64,000 nucleotides of DNA from JBHELB01 sp041859045 (GTDB lineage: Bacteria > Hydrogenedentota > Hydrogenedentia > Hydrogenedentales > SLHB01): positions 20,014-84,013 of the forward strand of contig JBHELB010000007.1 in assembly GCA_041859045.1 (NCBI GenBank), given 5' to 3'. The notes below the pieces were generated by a model. The model saw nothing but the letters and a program-made list of their open reading frames with translations. It was not told where the DNA came from and searched no databases. This document shows, piece by piece, positions 9,909 to 18,429 of this stretch. Position 1 is the stretch's first letter. The number at the start of each line of letters is the position of its first letter. A program made the translations under genes and the position numbers.

Positions 9909-11660
9909 ATGGCAAGATTAGCGGTCTTTTTTCAGATGGTCGTCATGCTGCTCTGCGCGTTCGCGCCGAGCGCCATCGCGCAAGGTGCGCCGGAACTGCG
10001 CGTGGAGACGCTGTACTCCGCGGACGCCGTAGCGCCGGGTGGTTCGATCGAGATCGCCGTGCGTGCGCAGTTGCCCGAAGGGTGGCACACAAACGCCCAC
10101 GAACCCCTTGAGGATTACCTCATCCCCACCAGGTTAACCCTTGACCTTCCCGCGGAATTTCGTGTCGTCAAGATCGTCTACCCGGAAGCCAAGCGGCTGA
10201 GACTGTCGTTTTCAGACTCCGAACTGGCGGTGTACGAGACGAACTTTGTCATCGGTGTTGTACTCGAGGCCACCAGCGCCGCTGCGCCGGGCGAGGTGAA
10301 TTTTTCAGGTTCCCTGCGCTACCAGGCGTGCTCGGATACTCAGTGCGCGCCGCCCAAGACCGTACCGGTACCGCTTCGGATACGCGTGGCCGCGCAAGGA
10401 CAGACGCCGGTTCCCGAAAACACCGAGCTCTTCGCCACGCTCGCGTTGAGCACCGCGCAGGCCGCTGCGCCGTCGGATTCCGTCAACCCGACGCCAGGCC
10501 CCGAGCCGGTAAAGCGCGTTGCGGAGGGCGACACGTGGCGGCGCGATGTCGAGGCATTCACCGTCGCCAATGTCGGCGCGTTCATGACGCCGTCGCAGTT
10601 CCTTCAGTTTCTGGACGAGGCTGAATCCGGGCGTGGCCGCGGCGGCGCGGGACTGTTCGAAGGGCGCACGCTGGGCGCGGTGCTGTTGTTGACGCTGCTG
10701 GGCGGATTGCTGCTGAACCTCACGCCCTGCGTGCTGCCGCTAATTCCTATCAACGTCGCGATCATTGGCGCGGGCGCGCGCGCGGGCTCCAAGGCCCAGG
10801 GTTTTGCACTTGGCGCAACCTACGGACTCGGAATCGCGCTGGTCTACGGCGCGCTCGGGTTGTTTGTCGTGCTCGCCGGGGCCACCTTCGGCGCGATCAA
10901 CGCCTCGCCCTGGTTCAACCTCACCATCGCGGTCTTGTTCGCAGCGCTCGCGCTCGCGATGTTCGATGTGTTTTTGATCGACTTCACGCGGTATCAGGCG
11001 CGTTTGGGGGGGCGTAAGAAGGGCGGCTATTTTGCGGCGTTCTTCATGGGCGGTGTTTCCGCGTTGCTTGCCGGCGCATGCGTGGCGCCGGTGGTTATCG
11101 CCGTGCTGCTCTTTTCTCAAGACCTCTACGCGAAAGGCCACTATGGCGCGCTGGCGCTTCCCTTTTTGCTCGGCGCGGGGATGGCCTTGCCGTGGCCGTT
11201 CGCGGGGGCGGGACTTTCGTTCCTGCCTAAGCCCGGCCGCTGGATGGACCGCGTGAAGTACGGTTTCGGCGTGCTGATTCTCGCGCTGGCCGCATATTAC
11301 GGCTATACCGCGTATGGTCTATTTTCGCAGCGAAACGCCGATCCCGCCGCCGTTACCGCCAGTGTCGCGGCGCTGGAGCAAGGAGGCTGGCGGAGTTCTC
11401 TCGATGAGGGGCTCGCCAAGGCCCGCGCGGAGAAGAAACCGGTTCTCATCGATTTTTGGGCGACGTGGTGCAAGAACTGTAAGGTGATGAATGAGACGAC
11501 GTTCAAGAATCCCGATGTGCAACGACGTCTGGATGGATACGTCAAGGTGAAGTATCAGGCCGAAGACCCCGATTCCCCTCCGCACAAAGAAATACTGGAA
11601 CGGTTTGATATCGTGGGATTACCCGGCATCGTCGTGCTTCGCCCCAATACGGCAGATTAG
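9909..11660 (+). CDS. dsbD: DsbD-type thiol:disulfide interchange protein, short at the C-terminus
   Basis: A 583-residue inner-membrane electron carrier that passes reducing equivalents from cytoplasmic thioredoxin to the periplasm. Domains in order: signal peptide (about 1-24); N-terminal DsbD-alpha immunoglobulin-like domain with a cysteine pair (YQACSDTQCAPP, about residue 140); eight-helix ScdA/CcdA-like domain from about 255 with NLTPCVLPLIPI and LLAGACVAPVVI; thioredoxin-like domain with FWATWCKNCKVMNE. The last domain stops just after the cis-proline segment (VGLPGIVVLRPNTAD), about 25-30 residues before the usual end of a thioredoxin fold, so its last strand and helix are missing. 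The stop overlaps the convergent signal peptidase gene by 4 bases. It may still work, or be impaired. Confidence 0.9.
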   Translation: MARLAVFFQMVVMLLCAFAPSAIAQGAPELRVETLYSADAVAPGGSIEIAVRAQLPEGWHTNAHEPLEDYLIPTRLTLDLPAEFRVVKIVYPEAKRLRLSFSDSELAVYETNFVIGVVLEATSAAAPGEVNFSGSLRYQACSDTQCAPPKTVPVPLRIRVAAQGQTPVPENTELFATLALSTAQAAAPSDSVNPTPGPEPVKRVAEGDTWRRDVEAFTVANVGAFMTPSQFLQFLDEAESGRGRGGAGLFEGRTLGAVLLLTLLGGLLLNLTPCVLPLIPINVAIIGAGARAGSKAQGFALGATYGLGIALVYGALGLFVVLAGATFGAINASPWFNLTIAVLFAALALAMFDVFLIDFTRYQARLGGRKKGGYFAAFFMGGVSALLAGACVAPVVIAVLLFSQDLYAKGHYGALALPFLLGAGMALPWPFAGAGLSFLPKPGRWMDRVKYGFGVLILALAAYYGYTAYGLFSQRNADPAAVTASVAALEQGGWRSSLDEGLAKARAEKKPVLIDFWATWCKNCKVMNETTFKNPDVQRRLDGYVKVKYQAEDPDSPPHKEILERFDIVGLPGIVVLRPNTAD

Positions 11661-12217
11661 CTCCCGGCGGAGTTCACCAATGCAAACCGCTTGATCTGTC
11701 CAGCCCTTGAGAATGGCAGGTAGCGGAGCACGACTCTTCCGATGACGTCCTGCGCCGGTACGGTTCGTCGCAGTCCTTTTGACGCGTCCCATGTGCTGCT
11801 GTCGTCGCTCTGGTTGCGGTTGTCGCCGAGCACCAGATACTCATTCTCGGGGATGGCGACTTCAGCCATCTCATAGACCATCGGTTCGCGCGTGTACGGC
11901 TCCGAAGCGTAGTGTCCATTTACAAACAGCCCGCCCTCTGTGACACGCACCCGATCCCCACCAACGCCCACGATTCGCTTGACCAAGTACCCCCCGGCCT
12001 GCTCCGGGTCTCTCAGCACTACGATATCGCCGCGTCGATAGGAGGTGTCATGCACTGTCGCCAGGTAGTCTCCGCTCTGCAGCGTAGGCGCCATCGACTC
12101 CGACGGCACGAGAAAGAAACGCAGATGCAGTCCGGCGAACAGGTAGACCACGATGGGCGCACTCAGAATGATCGCGCAATAGAAGATCACGCGGCCTTTA
12201 GACAATGGCTGGGACAT
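11657..12217 (-). CDS. lepB: Signal peptidase I
   Basis: A 186-residue membrane-anchored serine protease that removes signal peptides on the outer face of the cytoplasmic membrane. There is one N-terminal transmembrane segment (about 10-30). The catalytic Ser is S41 in VPSESMAPTL and the general-base Lys is K80 in GGYLVKRIVGVGGD. The GDNRNQSDDS box near residue 130 is the conserved region E of S26 peptidases. AAGGAG lies 7 bases upstream of the ATG. The gene follows the sigma-54 activator gene by 34 bases on the same strand, so both probably share the promoter at 13952-13980. Confidence 0.95.
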   Translation of the reverse strand: MSQPLSKGRVIFYCAIILSAPIVVYLFAGLHLRFFLVPSESMAPTLQSGDYLATVHDTSYRRGDIVVLRDPEQAGGYLVKRIVGVGGDRVRVTEGGLFVNGHYASEPYTREPMVYEMAEVAIPENEYLVLGDNRNQSDDSSTWDASKGLRRTVPAQDVIGRVVLRYLPFSRAGQIKRFALVNSAGS

Positions 12218-12251
12218 GATCTACTCCTTTGCGTCCTAGAAATGCCAGGAA

Positions 12252-13820
12252 TTAGGCCACGCCGCCTGCACGGTAGCGGCGCGGGTCGATGTGGTGTTTG
12301 CGCACACGGAGTCCCATGACTCGTTCCGTGATGCCCAGCGATTCCGCCGCTTTGACCATATTGCCCCGCGACGTTTTGAGCGACTCGACGATCATCTCGC
12401 GTTCCACCGCGTCCAATGCCGCATCCAGACCGCCGCGCATGATCGTGCCGCTGGCCTCCGCCGTTTGCAGCGTGGGGGGGAAATGGTGGCCATGAATCAC
12501 GTCGTCGGTGGTTAGCACGACGGCGCGCTCGATGCAATTCTCAAGTTCGCGCACGTTACCCGGCCAGTGATAGCTCATCAGCATATCGATCGCCGGCGTC
12601 GAGATTCGCCGCACATTCTTGTGCATCGACTTGCTGTACTTGTCGATGAAAAAGTTCGCCAAATCCAGGATGTCCGCGCGCCGTTCCCGTAGCGGAGGAA
12701 TGTGGATGGGGAAAACATTCAGCCGATAATAAAGATCCTGGCGGAAAATGTTTTGGTCCATCAACTCCTCAAGATTTCGATTGGTGGCCGCGATCACCCG
12801 CACATCGACCTTGATCGTGTCCGTGCTGCCCACACGCTCGAACTCGCGCTCCTGCAACACCCGCAACAGCCGGATTTGCATGTGCGGCGACAGATCGCCG
12901 ATCTCGTCCAAGAAGATCGTCCCCGTATCCGCCAGTTCGAAGCGGCCCTTACGCTGCATCGTCGCGCCGGTGAACGCCCCCTTCTCGTGTCCGAACAGTT
13001 CGCTCTCGATGATCGACTCCGGCAACGCCGCGCAGTTCACCCGAATAAACGGCCGCGTCGCGCGATGACTGTTGTAATGAATGGCGTGTGCCACCAACTC
13101 CTTGCCCACACCGCTCTCGCCGCGGATCAGCACGGTCGTGTCGCTTTTGGCCACCTGCGCGATCAGCCCATATACCCCCTGCATCGCGCTCGACGACCCA
13201 ATGATGTTGGCGGGGCGAAACCGGTTCTCCAGTTCCGCCTGGAGCCGCTGATTTTCCTCCATCAGCCGCTGCCGTTCTTCCATCGCCTGCTGCCGCAGGC
13301 GCACCGCCTGCGCGATCATCGACGCAATGATCGACAGCAGTCGCTCGTCTTCGTCGAGCGATACGGTATCGCCGAACAACCGATCCACGCTCAGCGCACC
13401 CACCGTCTCGTTGCCGATCTTGATCGGTACGCAGATGAAGCTGATCTGTGACTTCTCCAACTTCTGTCGCGCGCCTGTGCGATCGAGGAAAGAGGGTTCC
13501 TCCGAAATTCGCGGAACCACCATCGCTCGCCCTTCGGCCACGACCCGGCCCGTGATGCCCTCGCCGCGATGGTAGCGCCCGCGCTCTCGTTGCGATGCCG
13601 AGAGTCCGTGCGCGGCTTCGATGTAGATGTCGCCCGTGTCGCGGTTCAGCAAGGTCAGCGTGCCGCGTTCCATGCCGGTGTGCAACGCGATAGCCTCCAG
13701 CAGCGCCGGTACTTCGTCTCGAAGATCAATGCTTCGATCGAGCCGCTGGGATACGTCAAACAGCAACGAGAGTTCATCTAGCTCTTGTTTGACGGTGGGA
13801 TTCGCCGTCTCGGAGGACAT
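12252..13820 (-). CDS. NifA-type sigma-54-dependent transcriptional activator (GAF, AAA+, HTH)
   Basis: A 522-residue enhancer-binding protein. The N-terminal GAF domain is at about residues 25-185. The AAA+ domain (about 215-445) has Walker A GESGVGKE, the sigma-54 contact loop GAFTGA, Walker B TIFLDEIGDL and the R-finger region. A C-terminal Fis-type helix-turn-helix follows (GNMVKAAESLGITERVMGLRVRK). The protein should activate sigma-54 promoters in response to a ligand sensed by GAF; there is no receiver domain. AAGGGAG sits 5 bases before the ATG. A near-consensus sigma-70 promoter lies 130 bases upstream. No nitrogen-fixation genes are present, so the NifA label describes architecture only. 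A sigma-54 promoter at 63497-63513 is a possible target. Confidence 0.93.
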   Translation of the reverse strand: MSSETANPTVKQELDELSLLFDVSQRLDRSIDLRDEVPALLEAIALHTGMERGTLTLLNRDTGDIYIEAAHGLSASQRERGRYHRGEGITGRVVAEGRAMVVPRISEEPSFLDRTGARQKLEKSQISFICVPIKIGNETVGALSVDRLFGDTVSLDEDERLLSIIASMIAQAVRLRQQAMEERQRLMEENQRLQAELENRFRPANIIGSSSAMQGVYGLIAQVAKSDTTVLIRGESGVGKELVAHAIHYNSHRATRPFIRVNCAALPESIIESELFGHEKGAFTGATMQRKGRFELADTGTIFLDEIGDLSPHMQIRLLRVLQEREFERVGSTDTIKVDVRVIAATNRNLEELMDQNIFRQDLYYRLNVFPIHIPPLRERRADILDLANFFIDKYSKSMHKNVRRISTPAIDMLMSYHWPGNVRELENCIERAVVLTTDDVIHGHHFPPTLQTAEASGTIMRGGLDAALDAVEREMIVESLKTSRGNMVKAAESLGITERVMGLRVRKHHIDPRRYRAGGVA

Positions 13821-13951
13821 TTCAGCTCCCTTGTCGGCGGACGCAACTTCCTCGCCCGCCTTTCTGGCGCATCAAGAGGCCGTTCACCCGTGTGCGGGGC
13901 GAAAAAGCTCTCTATGCGTCGTGCCCGGTCTCAGAATACAGTAACGACGGA

Positions 13952-13980
13952 AGTGTAGGAAAAAGTCACAAAAATGTCAA
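13952..13980 (-). promoter_or_regulatory. Sigma-70 promoter of the sigma-54 activator gene
   Basis: On the minus strand the -35 hexamer is TTGACA (perfect) and the -10 hexamer is TACACT (5 of 6), with a 17-base spacer. The predicted start lies near 13945, giving a leader of about 125 bases before the activator gene. It is the best-matching housekeeping promoter in the window. Confidence 0.75.
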
Positions 13981-14113
13981 TTTTTCGAGCCGATTGCTGA
14001 AGAAGGTAGTCAGATTTTAATGGTATTACGCTTCTGTAGTACTGGCGAAACGGCGGGACAAGGCGGTGTTTTCTCCGCGTATCACACCATTTCCCATGAT
14101 GTGTAGCGCGGCA

Positions 14114-16342
14114 TTATCTGAAACTTTTTAGGCCCCGCGCAGCCAGCAGAGCGGCCGTAAGGAAGGTGGACAGAGACAGGAGGGAACCAGCCCATATCTC
14201 CCACGGCGAGTAGACGAAGCGGAGTCGATGGGGGCCCTGCGGCACGAAGACTCCTCGAAACAAGCCGTTCACCCGCAAGATAGGCGTCCGCTCGCCGTCG
14301 AGTGTTGCATGCCATCCCTGTGCCCATGTGTCCGCAAGGACGACGATCCCCGGCTCGTTTGCCTCAACATCGAGCAGAATCTCTTCCGGCAGGTCCCGTA
14401 CCACGGCACATTTTCCTGTGGTTGGGCTGTCCTGGGGTGTTGCATTCAGTTTTTCTGCTCCCCCTGGCCCTTCCGCGAAGAGAATAGCTTCCTCTGCAGG
14501 GCGTGCGCCGGGGTGCTGGGCCTCTAGAATGGCGTTTTCCGCGCCGCCTTTGACCCAGCGCCAGCGGCCTACCCACGTGGCGCGCGTCGGCGGAGTCTTG
14601 CGTTCAAACAGCCGGACTTCGCCGTGGGGTGGGCGCTGGGCAAACGCATCCGCTTCACCCAGCCAGCGGATAGCTTCGGCGGGACTGCGCGGCCCCTCGA
14701 TCACCACCCGGACCGCCATCGCGTCGAGTGCGCGCACGCGTGAGACGCCCGGCGGCGGCCCGGAAGCGGCTTCATCCGCGCCAGGACGAAGCGCTTGCCA
14801 CCACAGCGCCTGCTCGCGCGTGAGTGGAAGTCCTTCGCCGCCCGCCACATCCATCGGAAACAGCATTCCGAGATTCGCGATCAGGCCCGTATCCAGGTCG
14901 TTGGGGAGGAGAAACAGTCGGCCTTCCTGGGCGGTATCGCCCGCCACGGTGAGGGAGTCCTGATACCGTGTATAACAGCCCGGGGCGTCCTGAAAGGGGT
15001 GACTATATCGGTTGACGTTGGCGCCGTAGAGATCGCTGAAGGCCAAGACGGACAATATCGCCACGGTAATCGCGCCAAGCGTTCGCTTGCCGAAGACAAG
15101 GGCGGGCAAGGCCGCCGCTGCGGCCACCAGAAGATAGCCGCGGCCCTGTCCCGCCGCGGCCCCAGCCAAAGCAAACCACCACAGCGCGGTCCCGGCGACA
15201 AGTCCCTTTCGCGGAAGTGCGCGCTGAGCCGCGGCGGGCATGAGCAGGCGCTCCGCGGCGGCGGCGGTGAGTACGCTTGCCGCCAATGCCGCTGGAAGCG
15301 CGAACATATGTGCGGGGAACTGAAATGGCTGCGGAAGGATGGCTAGCACCGCGCTTCCCGCTAATACCGCGCCGAAAAAGAGGGTGTCCTTTCGAGCCGT
15401 CCGCGCGAAGAACCCGATCGGGAGCAAGAGCAGCGGGATGACGCCAAAGTACAGCAGCCGGGGCAGCGCGGGGGTTGAGGTGCCGAGCAAGTGGAAGGGG
15501 AAATCGCGCAGACTTCGCGGAGCCGCCGTCTGCATATCGGCGTTCCAGAGCAGCGGCGCTGGGGCGTCGAGCCGGGTCAGCCAGACCAATGTGGGCAGCC
15601 ATTGCACGGCGGACAGGCCAAGCGCCAGCAACGCGGCGATGAGTAGTGAACGATGGAAAGTGGGGGACGAAGGTTCCAAGGCGGGGTCGCGCAGCCGCTG
15701 GGCCAGCAGTGCGTACGGAACGGCCGCCAGTAACACTACTGTCAGGGCGGCGGCGGACCCGCACAGGATAAGCGCCGTCAGAACCAATCCCGACGCCAAG
15801 GAGAGAAGGAGCCGGGGCGTTCGCCTGAGTTCGCGAAGTATCCAGAACAGAAAAGGCGTCCAGGCCATCGCGGCCGCCAATGACGGATGCGCCATCGCCG
15901 AGGCGGCCGTGCCGGAGAAGGCGTACACCACGCCGCCCAGTAAACAGGCGACATAGTTGAAGCCGAGGGCTCGGCCAAACAAAACGAAACCAATTCCCAT
16001 GAGGCTTAGACATGCAAAGGCGTGCAACGCCATCGCGCGCTCCGTCGAACCCAGCAGAAACACGGCATGCGTTGGCTCGAGCAGGGCGTTGCGCCAGTCC
16101 GCGAAAAACGGCGTGCCGCAGAGCTGGCGAGGATTCCATAGAGGCAGTTCGCCCTCACGCAGTCGGCTGAACCCATAATGCAACGCTGGAAACACCTGCT
16201 GATACAGAACGCGGTTTTGATACGACTCCGCAATGGCGTCGGGACGGGTCTCCACGCGCGCCCAATACACCGGTGCGGCGGCGATGAAAGCCAAGAAGAG
16301 GGCGAACAGCGGCAGCGCCCGGTATCGGGATGGACCGTTCAT
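14114..16342 (-). CDS. YfhO-like multi-spanning membrane protein
   Basis: A 742-residue integral membrane protein with about 12 hydrophobic segments between residues 8 and 430, a soluble C-terminal part and a last transmembrane helix near the end. The luminal-loop motif LPLWNPRQLCGTPFFADW and the C-terminal stretch VLADTWAQGWHATLDGE are hallmarks of the YfhO family (GT-C fold, related to dolichol-phosphate-mannose-dependent glycosyltransferases). Bacillus YfhO is linked to glycosylation of teichoic acids; the acceptor here is unknown. The start ATG overlaps the stop of the oxidoreductase gene (ATGA), so the two are translationally coupled. Downstream there is about 290 bases to the next gene on this strand. 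Confidence 0.85.
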   Translation of the reverse strand: MNGPSRYRALPLFALFLAFIAAAPVYWARVETRPDAIAESYQNRVLYQQVFPALHYGFSRLREGELPLWNPRQLCGTPFFADWRNALLEPTHAVFLLGSTERAMALHAFACLSLMGIGFVLFGRALGFNYVACLLGGVVYAFSGTAASAMAHPSLAAAMAWTPFLFWILRELRRTPRLLLSLASGLVLTALILCGSAAALTVVLLAAVPYALLAQRLRDPALEPSSPTFHRSLLIAALLALGLSAVQWLPTLVWLTRLDAPAPLLWNADMQTAAPRSLRDFPFHLLGTSTPALPRLLYFGVIPLLLLPIGFFARTARKDTLFFGAVLAGSAVLAILPQPFQFPAHMFALPAALAASVLTAAAAERLLMPAAAQRALPRKGLVAGTALWWFALAGAAAGQGRGYLLVAAAAALPALVFGKRTLGAITVAILSVLAFSDLYGANVNRYSHPFQDAPGCYTRYQDSLTVAGDTAQEGRLFLLPNDLDTGLIANLGMLFPMDVAGGEGLPLTREQALWWQALRPGADEAASGPPPGVSRVRALDAMAVRVVIEGPRSPAEAIRWLGEADAFAQRPPHGEVRLFERKTPPTRATWVGRWRWVKGGAENAILEAQHPGARPAEEAILFAEGPGGAEKLNATPQDSPTTGKCAVVRDLPEEILLDVEANEPGIVVLADTWAQGWHATLDGERTPILRVNGLFRGVFVPQGPHRLRFVYSPWEIWAGSLLSLSTFLTAALLAARGLKSFR

Positions 16343-17349
16343 GCTTTTCCGGCCAGCAGGCTGGCCACGTGCACCGGCTGTCCCGTGCGGATGGACCGCA
16401 CAACCGCGTGCGTTGCGGCCAGGCTGTTGAGGTTACGCCGTCCGCTGGTTTCAGGTTCTTCACCGGTGTCGAGCGCGCGCGCAAAGTCGTCTAGTAACCC
16501 CAGTTGCGTCTCCGCGCGCAGGGGCTTGGCCGGAACGCGGCGAGAGTGGCCGGTCTCGTCGGAGAATCGCAGTTTTTCGTTCACCCACTCCAGCGTGCCC
16601 GCCGATCCGGCAAAACGCCATTCTGCGTTCCATGCCGTCTCCGCGCCACGGGCGACCCAGCTTCCGAAGTAGTTCGCCGCGACCCCGCCGTCGAGCGAGA
16701 GCTGGGCCATCACGGTGGCGTCTCCTTTGTTCCAATTCCAGGGTGCGTCGATACTGAGCGCTTGCACCGAGACGATGTCGCGCCCGGTCATGCACCGCAA
16801 CATATCGAAGTGATGGATGGACATATCAAGCACCAGAGGATAGGCCATTTCTTCGCGAAATCCGCCAAAATGAGGGCCTTTGTGAAAGGTAATCCCAACA
16901 TACCCCAGATCGCCCAGGGCGCCGTTCTGAATATAATGCTGCGCGGCCCGCGTAAGTTTCTGGTAACGATAATTTTGCGCCACCATATAGGTTCGCCGGG
17001 CTTTTGCCGCGGCCGCAACAATGGCCTCGGCGTTCTTCAGGGTATCCGCCAGCGGTTTTTCAGATAGCACATGCAGTCCCCGCTTGAAGGCCGCTAGGCA
17101 GACCGATTTCCTGAACTTCTGCGGCGTGACGTCGAGCAGCGCGTCCGCCTCGATCTTGGCGAGGGCGTCATCAAGATTGTTGAAACAACGCGACTTGGGG
17201 AGTCCCGTGGCCTTCGCGGCCTGCGCCAACGCGTCAGGATTCACGTCGACATAGGCGGCCGGTTGCCAGTGGGGCGAGTCGGCCACCGCCTTTACCCAAA
17301 CCGCGCCCATTCCGGCGACTCCCACTTGAATTATATTGCTTACATTCAT
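16339..17349 (-). CDS. Gfo/Idh/MocA-family oxidoreductase
   Basis: A 336-residue NAD(P)-dependent sugar or cyclitol dehydrogenase. The N-terminal Rossmann fold has VGVAGMGAVW, a variant of the usual GxGxxG in which the last Gly is replaced. The family motif SEKPLA (EKP lysine) is at about residue 100. The C-terminal half is the alpha/beta substrate domain, with the MSIHHFDMLRCMTG segment carrying the catalytic-type His. The start at 17349 is chosen because GGGAGA lies 6 bases upstream and the product then begins directly with the fold; the longer frame to 17448 adds 33 unmatched residues. It is coupled to the YfhO-like gene and divergent from the HU gene. Confidence 0.88.
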   Translation of the reverse strand: MNVSNIIQVGVAGMGAVWVKAVADSPHWQPAAYVDVNPDALAQAAKATGLPKSRCFNNLDDALAKIEADALLDVTPQKFRKSVCLAAFKRGLHVLSEKPLADTLKNAEAIVAAAAKARRTYMVAQNYRYQKLTRAAQHYIQNGALGDLGYVGITFHKGPHFGGFREEMAYPLVLDMSIHHFDMLRCMTGRDIVSVQALSIDAPWNWNKGDATVMAQLSLDGGVAANYFGSWVARGAETAWNAEWRFAGSAGTLEWVNEKLRFSDETGHSRRVPAKPLRAETQLGLLDDFARALDTGEEPETSGRRNLNSLAATHAVVRSIRTGQPVHVASLLAGKA

Positions 17350-17440
17350 TGCCGTCTCCCCTGTTTTTGCACTGTTCGGACATGCATTGCCCCAGTGTGT
17401 GCGCGTGTCAGAACGCGGTAACCCAAGCATTAGAAAGAGA

Positions 17441-17469
17441 TTGCACAAGACGATTGCCTCGCGTATAAT
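17441..17469 (+). promoter_or_regulatory. Sigma-70 promoter of the HU/IHF gene
   Basis: A perfect -10 hexamer TATAAT (17464-17469) with TTGCAC at 17441-17446, spacer 17 bases. The -35 matches only at TTG, but -10 and spacing are ideal. Predicted transcription start is about 17476, some 55 bases before the GTG start at 17532. Confidence 0.6.
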
Positions 17470-17531
17470 ACGCGGGTGCAGGGGGTGCCTGCAACGGCGC
17501 AGTGTGCCCGAACCCGGGAGGCGAGACCACC

Positions 17532-17876
17532 GTGACGATGACGAAACGCGAACTGGTCATTCGAGTGGCCAACAAACTGGGCATGACGCAGAGCGACGTA
17601 TCGAACATCATCGAAGGGTCGTTCGATATGATTTCAAAGACCCTTGCCGAGGGCAAACGCTGGGAACTACGCGACTTCGGCGTGTTCCGCGTGAAATCCC
17701 GCGCTTCGCGCGTGGGGCGCAACCCCCGGACAGGCGACCAGGTTCCCGTGCCCGAGCGCCGCGTGGTCACGTTCCGTCCCGGCAAGAAGATGAAGGAACT
17801 CCTGGCGAGTCCACCTGCGGAGGCCAGCGCATCTTCCGCCCCCGTCGGTCCAGAAAAGCCGGATACGTCGCTCTAA
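17532..17876 (+). CDS. HU/IHF-family DNA-binding protein
   Basis: A 114-residue nucleoid-associated protein. The 90-residue core reads as a complete HU/IHF fold: TKRELVIRVANKLGMTQSDV, then the DNA-binding arm RVGRNPRTGDQVPVPERRVVTFRPGKKMKEL. The arm has the PRTG turn and the proline that intercalates in HU/IHF. A disordered Ala/Ser/Pro tail of about 24 residues follows, which is longer than in E. coli HU. The GTG at 17532 is preferred because GGGAGG lies 10 bases upstream; an ATG two codons later is possible. HU versus IHF cannot be decided from sequence. Confidence 0.93.
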   Translation: MTMTKRELVIRVANKLGMTQSDVSNIIEGSFDMISKTLAEGKRWELRDFGVFRVKSRASRVGRNPRTGDQVPVPERRVVTFRPGKKMKELLASPPAEASASSAPVGPEKPDTSL

Positions 17877-17938
17877 GCGCGATTTCGGCCTGAAGACGTC
17901 GGACGAAGGCCCGTTCATATTCCCGCCAGGAGAGTTCC

Positions 17939-18412
17939 ATGCCTGTTCATTCCCCTGAATGCGTCGTCATTCACACCGACGGCGGCTGCATGCCCAACCC
18001 CGGAACTGGGGGGTGGGGCGCGGTGCTGCAATACAAAGGCAAGACCCGCGAACTCTCGGGCGGCGAACCGGATACAACCAATAATCGCATGGAACTCACG
18101 GCGGTAATCCGGGCGCTCGAGGCGCTGACGCGTTCCTGCCGAGTGGTGGTGTATACCGACAGCGAATACGTGAAGCGCGGGATTACCGAGTGGCTGCCGG
18201 GTTGGAAGAAGCGCGCTTGGAAACGCAAGACGGGCGAGGTGAAGAACGTCGACCTCTGGAAAGAGCTGGATGTCGCCGCGCAACGTCACCAGATCGACTG
18301 GCGGTGGGTGCGCGGACACGCCGGGCATGAACTCAACGAACGCTGCGATGCCCTGGCCACCGCCGCGCGCGAACGCGTCGCGCGCGAACGCGTCGCGCGC
18401 GGAGAGGAGTAG
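17939..18412 (+). CDS. rnhA: Ribonuclease HI
   Basis: A 157-residue cytoplasmic endonuclease that degrades the RNA strand of RNA-DNA hybrids. The catalytic residues are in place: D14 (HTDGGC), E52 (NNRMEL), D74 (YTDSEYV) and D137 (NERCDAL), with H127 in the RGHAG loop. The basic handle region WLPGWKKRAWKRKTGEVKN is present, as in E. coli RNase HI. GGAG lies 8 bases before the ATG. The last codons contain a 15-base tandem duplication that repeats the residues ARERV. It lies 62 bases after the HU gene on the same strand. Confidence 0.96.
   Translation: MPVHSPECVVIHTDGGCMPNPGTGGWGAVLQYKGKTRELSGGEPDTTNNRMELTAVIRALEALTRSCRVVVYTDSEYVKRGITEWLPGWKKRAWKRKTGEVKNVDLWKELDVAAQRHQIDWRWVRGHAGHELNERCDALATAARERVARERVARGEE
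18365..18402 (+). repeat. 15-base tandem repeat at the 3' end of rnhA
   Basis: GCGCGCGAACGCGTC occurs twice in direct succession (18365-18379, 18380-18394), followed by a partial third copy. Being a multiple of three it adds whole ARERV units to the C-terminal tail without a frameshift. It looks like a replication-slippage product. Confidence 0.85.
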
Positions 18413-18429
18413 GGGCACAGCCATCGTAT

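Noticed and set aside
12702..13451. 249-codon plus-strand frame opposite the sigma-54 activator
   Set aside because: Antisense to the AAA+ motifs.
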